DNA from: Hippophae tibetana
Taxonomy: Eukaryota; Streptophyta; Magnoliopsida; Rosales; Elaeagnaceae
NCBI GenBank assembly: GCA_037013495.1
Contig: CM072807.1
Span: 14,759,001-14,823,000, forward strand
Direction of reading: 5' to 3'
DNA: 64,000 nt
Shown here: positions 59,120-64,000 of the stretch, one piece after another
Numbering within the stretch: position 1 is the first letter of the stretch
Layout: the number at the start of each line of letters is the position of its first letter
The notes under the pieces: generated by a model
Database searches by the model: none
What the model saw: only the letters and a program-made list of their open reading frames with translations
What the model was told of the DNA's origin: nothing
Translations under genes and position numbers: made by a program

Positions 59120-59294
59120 CACAAGGAAGCCCTATTACAAGACTAAAATTATTATTTTATCCTTACTTTTCTAATTCGTCTACTTTGTTACTTTAAAGGA
59201 TAGACATTTCTTTTTTTCTTGGCACTTGCTGTCAACTAAGATATGGGATCTACATCTTTATTTCCTTTGTCGTCTTCTACCGATAATTTCTTTC

Positions 59295-60447
59295 TTATTC
59301 TTCTTTGTCATTTTCTACCGACATTTCTTTTGATGATGATGCATCTTCATCTTCTCGATCTTTGATGCAGAGGATACATCTGTGGTCTTTGGTAGCTTTT
59401 TTGGCATAGAAGTAAAATACATTTCTTGTTTCTTGACCAATTTTCAAGTTATTGCAATTAAAATTAGTTTCATATTTGGTAATTTTTTCACTATCTTTTT
59501 TTGATGGAGTTATGCTACTGTGAGAAATGATAATAACTTTACTAGTTGAATAATTTACTTTGATCTCAGTAGAATTTTCAATCTTTTTGAGTTCATAGTA
59601 AATTTGAACTAACATTTGACCCATTAGTACACAGAGTTCTTCTGTGTTGAATTCCTTTTCTGGAAGTGCCTTTAGTTTGGGAACTTCTTTGTTTGTGTTG
59701 GAAATCCATATCTTGATGAAATGGTAGGGACTAATACATGTTTCCTTATTCCATTCCATTAATGAACTAAAAAATTTAAGATAAACAAGTTTGTCACCTA
59801 CTTTAATCTTCCTTCTAAAGTTCTTGATTGCTCTTTTAAAATTCTCTGGAAAATAATTTAATTCACTTAGATTAATTCTTAGATATAGATTTTCTATTAA
59901 TCCTACATGAAAAGCTTTATACATAAAAATTGGATCAGCTCCTTCCAAGATATTAAATTTACTTCATGTAGGAAATTCCTTGTCTTTAGTATAGAACTTC
60001 ATATCTTCATTATGTTCTTGGGTAGACTTTCTGAAAAATTTATAGAGACTCAACCATGGTGGTTTGCTGAGGTTTCTATATTGGTCCTTCTCATCTTCAA
60101 TGATTGGAGTATTTCCAGGGGATGTCTCCTTGAATAACACTAAATGTTTTACTATTTTTTATGTCTTTGGAGGAGATGCTTCTCTAAATAGCACAAAAGG
60201 CCTTGTTATTTCTCCAATATTTTCCAATATGATTGGAGTTGTTGGTTGTTGTTGTAATGCTGCAAAATAATTTCTTACTATCTCCTCTAGAGTTATTAGT
60301 TTTGATGTTTTGTAGTTGACATAATTACCTTCGGTTTCTATTATATTAGGCTATATGAGTTACTCCACTAATTCCTATAATAGATTTACTGGCTTCTGCA
60401 CAATTGTTATAAATTCCTGGTTTTGGGCCATTATAGACCACATAAAA
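59295..60447 (-). pseudogene. Transactivator/viroplasmin-like gene, disabled
   Basis: Starts in the viroplasmin (RNase H1 N-terminal-like) domain: FYVVYNGPKPGIY at about 60447-60409. A stop and frame change lie at 60346-60348, with further stops at 60159-60161 and 59964-59966. From 59948 to 59295 the frame is open for 217 codons (GADPIFMYKAFHVGLIEN; KIKVGDKLVYLKFF; a Lys/Glu-rich, acidic tail). Homologues in caulimovirids form the inclusion-body matrix and allow translation of later frames on the polycistronic RNA. Identification of the N-terminal domain is firm; the rest is by position and by its continuing the same gene. Confidence 0.75.
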
Positions 60448-61410
60448 AATTTTTAGATTCTTCATCCAGTTTTATTTTCCAAAATCAACTTTTGCAATCA
60501 AAACTTGATAAGTATTTCTTTTTTTTAATTATATAAGTTATTACTTTTTTGGAACGAAGTATTCATCATCAATGGTTTTTTTATTTAATGTTTTAAAGTT
60601 TATTACCATTCTCTTTTTTTTCTATTCTTTTCTCAGCTTATTTTTCAACTAAAAATGTTGAACTAGAGTGAGGTGAATTACTTGGTATTATGAATTTTAA
60701 TTCCAAAAGTTCTTGAATTTGTTTTGCAAATTCAATCATGTCTTATGGAGTATAAATCATTGATTTTACTCTTGTGACATTGTTAGGATCTCTTAATTTT
60801 ATGTTGACTATTGTTTTAGATTTATTTATTTTTGTATCCAACGGATTTTCCAAAATGATTGTTATTAATAGTTGTTTGATGCCTATTAGGATTTTGTCTT
60901 CCTGTATTTCATTGAGAAAAGAGGTGTTTCCTTCTATATCTAATGAATTTTTTTCTAAATAAGGTTTTACTGGTCTATCTTACCACGTTTTTTTGTTTTT
61001 TATGTTGTTGCATAAAATTTGGGTTTGAGAAAGTTAAAGCTTTTCTTATCTTTGAGACATAGATAATATCTCCGTTAAGGGTTGTAAGACTTATTTTGTC
61101 TAAATATTGTGTAAAGGGTTGAAATTGGTTTAGAAAAAAATTTCTTATTAAAAAATCAACTCGTGTTTCCTATTGATATATGGTAGGAATGTGAAAATTT
61201 TCTCTTCCTATCATTATATCTATATCGTTTAATACCTTATTAAGATTTATTGTAGTATTGTTAGCAATTCTTACAACTAAATCTTATGGCACTTGTTTAC
61301 ATTGTTCCTTCGAAAATACATATTTATTGGCTCATGTATCTATATATGCATGTAAATGATAAGTGACATAACTTTTAAATTTTAGTCCTACTTTAATGTA
61401 AATACTATTT
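60448..61410 (-). pseudogene. Viral protease and truncated reverse transcriptase
   Basis: The protease has HLHAYIDT followed by stop TGA (61332-61334) where the active-site Gly of DTGA should be. Downstream are RENFHIPTIYQ and LTTLNGDIIYVSKIRKAL. RT starts near 60840-60650 with DMIEFAKQIQELLELKFI, IPSNSPHSSSTFLVEK, RMVINFKTLNKKT (RT motifs 1-2) and ends with SSFDCKS and FWKIKLDEES (near 60505-60455, first catalytic Asp region). The next recognisable residues are the viroplasmin domain, so the YxDD half of RT and all RNase H are deleted. Several other stops occur. Confidence 0.82.
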
Positions 61411-61446
61411 GGATTTGTAATACTATACAAGTCATTCATCATCTGC

Positions 61447-62280
61447 TTAATAATACCTATAATTTGAGTGTTCATATTTTGAATCAATTATTTCTTCTTC
61501 ACTTTCTTCCAATAGATAGATACTATAAGTATCATCTATATCAGATTCCTCAATTTGTTTTAATTTCATTTTGTAAGCTTCTTCAAAGATTTTTTTTTCT
61601 TTTTGTGAAAATTCTTTTTTAAATTCCTTTCTATGTTGAAGCTTGTTTGGACATTCGTTGGCATAATTTCCTTCATTACAAATCCAACATCTACGTTTTT
61701 CTTTCCTGAAAGACAATAATTCCTGTTTTCAAAAGGTTTATCATTCTTTCTTCTAAAATATATTTTCTTATAATTTTCTCTTTTAAATCTATTTTTATAT
61801 TTTTAGAAATCTTATTTTCTGAATTTATATCTTTTAAATGTTTTATATGTTTTATATTTTAGTTTGTAAGGTTTTATATTACATCCATATTTTCATGGTA
61901 TTCTAAAATCTTTTGTATCATAACAGATTTTATCATATCCTCTTATTTGTCTATATTCCTTTCTTTCTTTACATTTAATAATTATCCAACTTTTAAGGCT
62001 TCTTATTCTTCTTCCTAGAGTATCTAGTAAAGTTTCTCTATTTCTCTATTCCTAACTTTCAGTTAAGGTTTTGTGTAGTGTTCTATGTAATTTTTGGAAA
62101 AATATTTCTTTATAAATTATTTGCATAAAGGGTGGTAATTTATGATAATATATTTCATATTCACAAATAAAAGAATCCCTATTTCTTCATTAGTTAGTGT
62201 TAATAAACTAACTAATTTTTCTATATCCCTATTTTTAGGGATCATAAATTTTCTCTTTAATTCCTTTCTATATTCCATTA
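61447..62280 (-). pseudogene. Viral coat protein C-terminal region with zinc knuckle
   Basis: The frame from 61716 to 61447 has Lys/Arg-rich sequence, then CWICNEGNYANEC (about 61689-61650), then an acidic tail (EESDIDDTYSIYLLEESEEE). The family knuckle is CX2CX4HX4C; here one residue is missing and the His is not present. Upstream, from about 62278 (MEYRKELKRKFMIPKNRDIE) and through Lys-rich segments near 61900-61740, the coat-protein body is recognisable only loosely and is broken by stops. Confidence 0.72.
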
Positions 62281-64000
62281 AATTATATCTTTTTTATTAG
62301 ATTGTTTCTCATTTTTAGAAATCAGGGCATCTAATCTCCTAAGTAGTTATTCTTTTAGTCATTTTAAAGAATCATATTTATGACCTATTATTTCATTATT
62401 TCTATGTATATTGTATACATTTTTTCTTAGTTTTGAAATTTTTTGTGTATATCTTCTCGTAGTTTATTATAATCATATTCCTTTATTTCATTTAATAATT
62501 CTTTTTGTGCATCTATTATTTTCTATAAATATTTTATGTTTGATTTTTAGACTAAATTAATTTTCTCTTTTAATAATTGTATAGTTTCAAATAATTTTGC
62601 TTAATTTTTTGCTACGCCTATTAAGCTTTCATTTACTTATAAATGTATATTTTTTATCTTTAAACATTATTATTTTCTTAATATAAAGTCATGAACTAAT
62701 GTCTTCATTATTTGGACTTCATTTTTCATTTTTTAATTTCTTCTTGGTTAGAGTTTTCTCCTTCATGATTTATGAAAATAAACCTTAGTATATACTATTA
62801 TTCCTCACCTCATTATTTTTTCTTCCTATTATTAGTAGTTTTTTTTATATTTAATTACCATTATTTTGGTATTTCAAAATCTGTTATTATTTTTAATTTT
62901 ATTATTTGTCAAAGTTTTTTAAAAAATTTGCCTATTTTTATTATTTTTTTAATTTTAAGAATATTACTATTTATTTCTGTTAGATTTAATTTTTATTATG
63001 TTTAAAAAATATTTTTGAATTTTTTAAAACTTTAACATTATTTTTGGAAATACTTTTAAAGTATCACATATATTAATCCTCGCATATGTAACAACAACAA
63101 ATAATTATATTCTAATTGAGATAAAAGAAATAACTTATACTTGATTTGATGACCTAAAAACGTACGATACTAAACATTAGAATAATAAATTGTTAACAAC
63201 GAATGTGCGTGTACGGACGAAAATAATTGTTATATATTAATTTTAAATATATTTAATTATTAATTATAAGTTAATAGTAATTTTTTTATGATTTAATTAT
63301 GTTTTTTATTTTTAAAATTTATTTAAAATATATTTAATTTTTTAAAAATAAATATTAAAATATTATTTATTCTATTATATTATTTAAAACATTAAACATT
63401 AATTTTTATTTTTAATTATTTAATACATATTTATAAGTAAAATAAAAATATATAAAAATAAAAATAAATAAAATTCAATCTAATTATTTTAAATATTGTG
63501 TATTTTATTATCAAAAGTATAGTTTTTTTATGTAAATGTATATGTATATTAAAATTATATTATTATGTGGTTGATTTCGATTAAACATAATTTCGATATT
63601 TTAATAATTATTTTCGTCCCAAAGTATTATCGGTTAGTTTAGAGAAAAAATATTTATAATTTTACAAATAACTATAATATCAGTTATATATATTTCAAAT
63701 ACACATTATTCGTAATAAGTCATGAGATCTGATAAATTTTATATTTCGATGTATAAATAATTTTTTTATTTAACATAATTTTATTTTTAATTTTTTTAGA
63801 AAATATATTTATTTTTATAATATATTAAAAATATATATATTTATTTATGTTATATTATAATAAATATAAAAATATTTTTTAAAAAAAATATTAAAAATAA
63901 AATAATATATATATATAAATATTATTTAATACAATTAAACTTAAATTTTATTTAACTATGTCTTTCCTATTTGATAGTTTCACACCACGAGTTCTCTTCC
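62281..64000. other. AT-rich region at the right edge
   Basis: Between 62281 and 62760, minus-strand sequence is Lys/Asn/Ile-rich and may be decayed viral coat or movement-protein sequence, but no motif is secure. From about 63060 to the end it is nearly pure A/T with no gene. Confidence 0.45.

Larger units (their letters stand above)
58085..62760 (-). mobile_element. Endogenous caulimovirid (pararetrovirus) relic
   Basis: On the minus strand the order is coat-protein end with zinc knuckle, aspartic protease, N-terminal part of reverse transcriptase, transactivator/viroplasmin-like gene, TATA region, leader, and tRNA-Met primer site. This is Caulimoviridae order for genera that carry a separate transactivator gene. 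There are no LTRs, consistent with chance integration of viral DNA. Movement protein is not found, and RT is cut by a deletion. Stops in every gene show an old, non-infectious copy. The left limit is set by the primer site; the right limit is uncertain because sequence beyond 62300 is too decayed. Confidence 0.82.

Noticed and set aside
59907-60270. Plus-strand frames over the viral relic
   Set aside because: They are antisense shadows of the transactivator-like gene and show no motif.
58085-62760. Replication-competent virus
   Set aside because: Movement protein is not found, half of RT and all RNase H are deleted, and each remaining gene has stops.

Overview
The window is AT-rich nuclear DNA of a flowering plant, most likely a core eudicot. 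The reasons are a spliced R2R3-MYB gene of the TT2 type, Ty1/Copia, Ty3/Gypsy, LINE-1, CACTA, hAT and TRIM elements, and an endogenous pararetrovirus. Nothing suggests bacterial or organelle DNA. Species cannot be named from sequence alone. Only one host gene looks intact: the MYB gene at 36906-39080 (three exons, 288 codons, TATA box, GAA microsatellite in the 5' leader). Its subgroup-5 motif and bHLH-contact residues point to a regulator of flavonoid/proanthocyanidin genes.

Bases 1-29600 are a nested pile of decayed retroelements. In order they are: an Athila-like Gypsy gag-protease relic (1-1330, +); a Copia gag relic (1375-2550, -); a 5'-truncated Copia with a nearly open pol frame and a 3' LTR (2551-6148, +); a hAT-type MITE with a perfect 8-bp target duplication (6370-6821); and a LINE-1 on the minus strand (14351 down to about 7740). 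The LINE is split by a Copia whose LTR is built of 28-bp tandem repeats (about 10679-13810). Next to it lies a Copia with both LTRs (14613-21872), itself split by a non-autonomous CACTA element (18288-20247). Then follow Gypsy relics (22150-24135, -), a tRNA-Glu-like pseudogene (24355-24427, -) and another Copia relic (25040-29600, +).

Bases 29600-39140 hold AT-rich intergenic DNA, a second hAT-type MITE (30420-30778), a roughly 1-kb direct duplication (33314-34369 and 35019-35975) with a tandem TRIM array at its junction (34370-34998), and the MYB gene. Bases 39730-49775 hold a Copia RNase H relic and a probable Copia with about 1-kb LTRs (40927-49775). Inside it sits a 4.7-kb CACTA element (43499-48188, target duplication CAA) that carries exon-intron fragments of two host genes, an auxin response factor and an AGO4-type Argonaute. 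This Pack-CACTA is the most striking object in the window.

Bases 49776-58084 are mostly AT-rich sequence with simple repeats, local duplications and a probable SIRE-like LTR relic (54700-55930). Bases 58085-62760 (minus strand) hold a decayed endogenous caulimovirid: coat-protein zinc knuckle, protease with a stop in the active site, reverse transcriptase with the catalytic half deleted, a transactivator/viroplasmin-like gene, a 35S-like TATA region, a leader and a tRNA-Met primer-binding site. The rest to 64000 is AT-rich with no recognisable gene.
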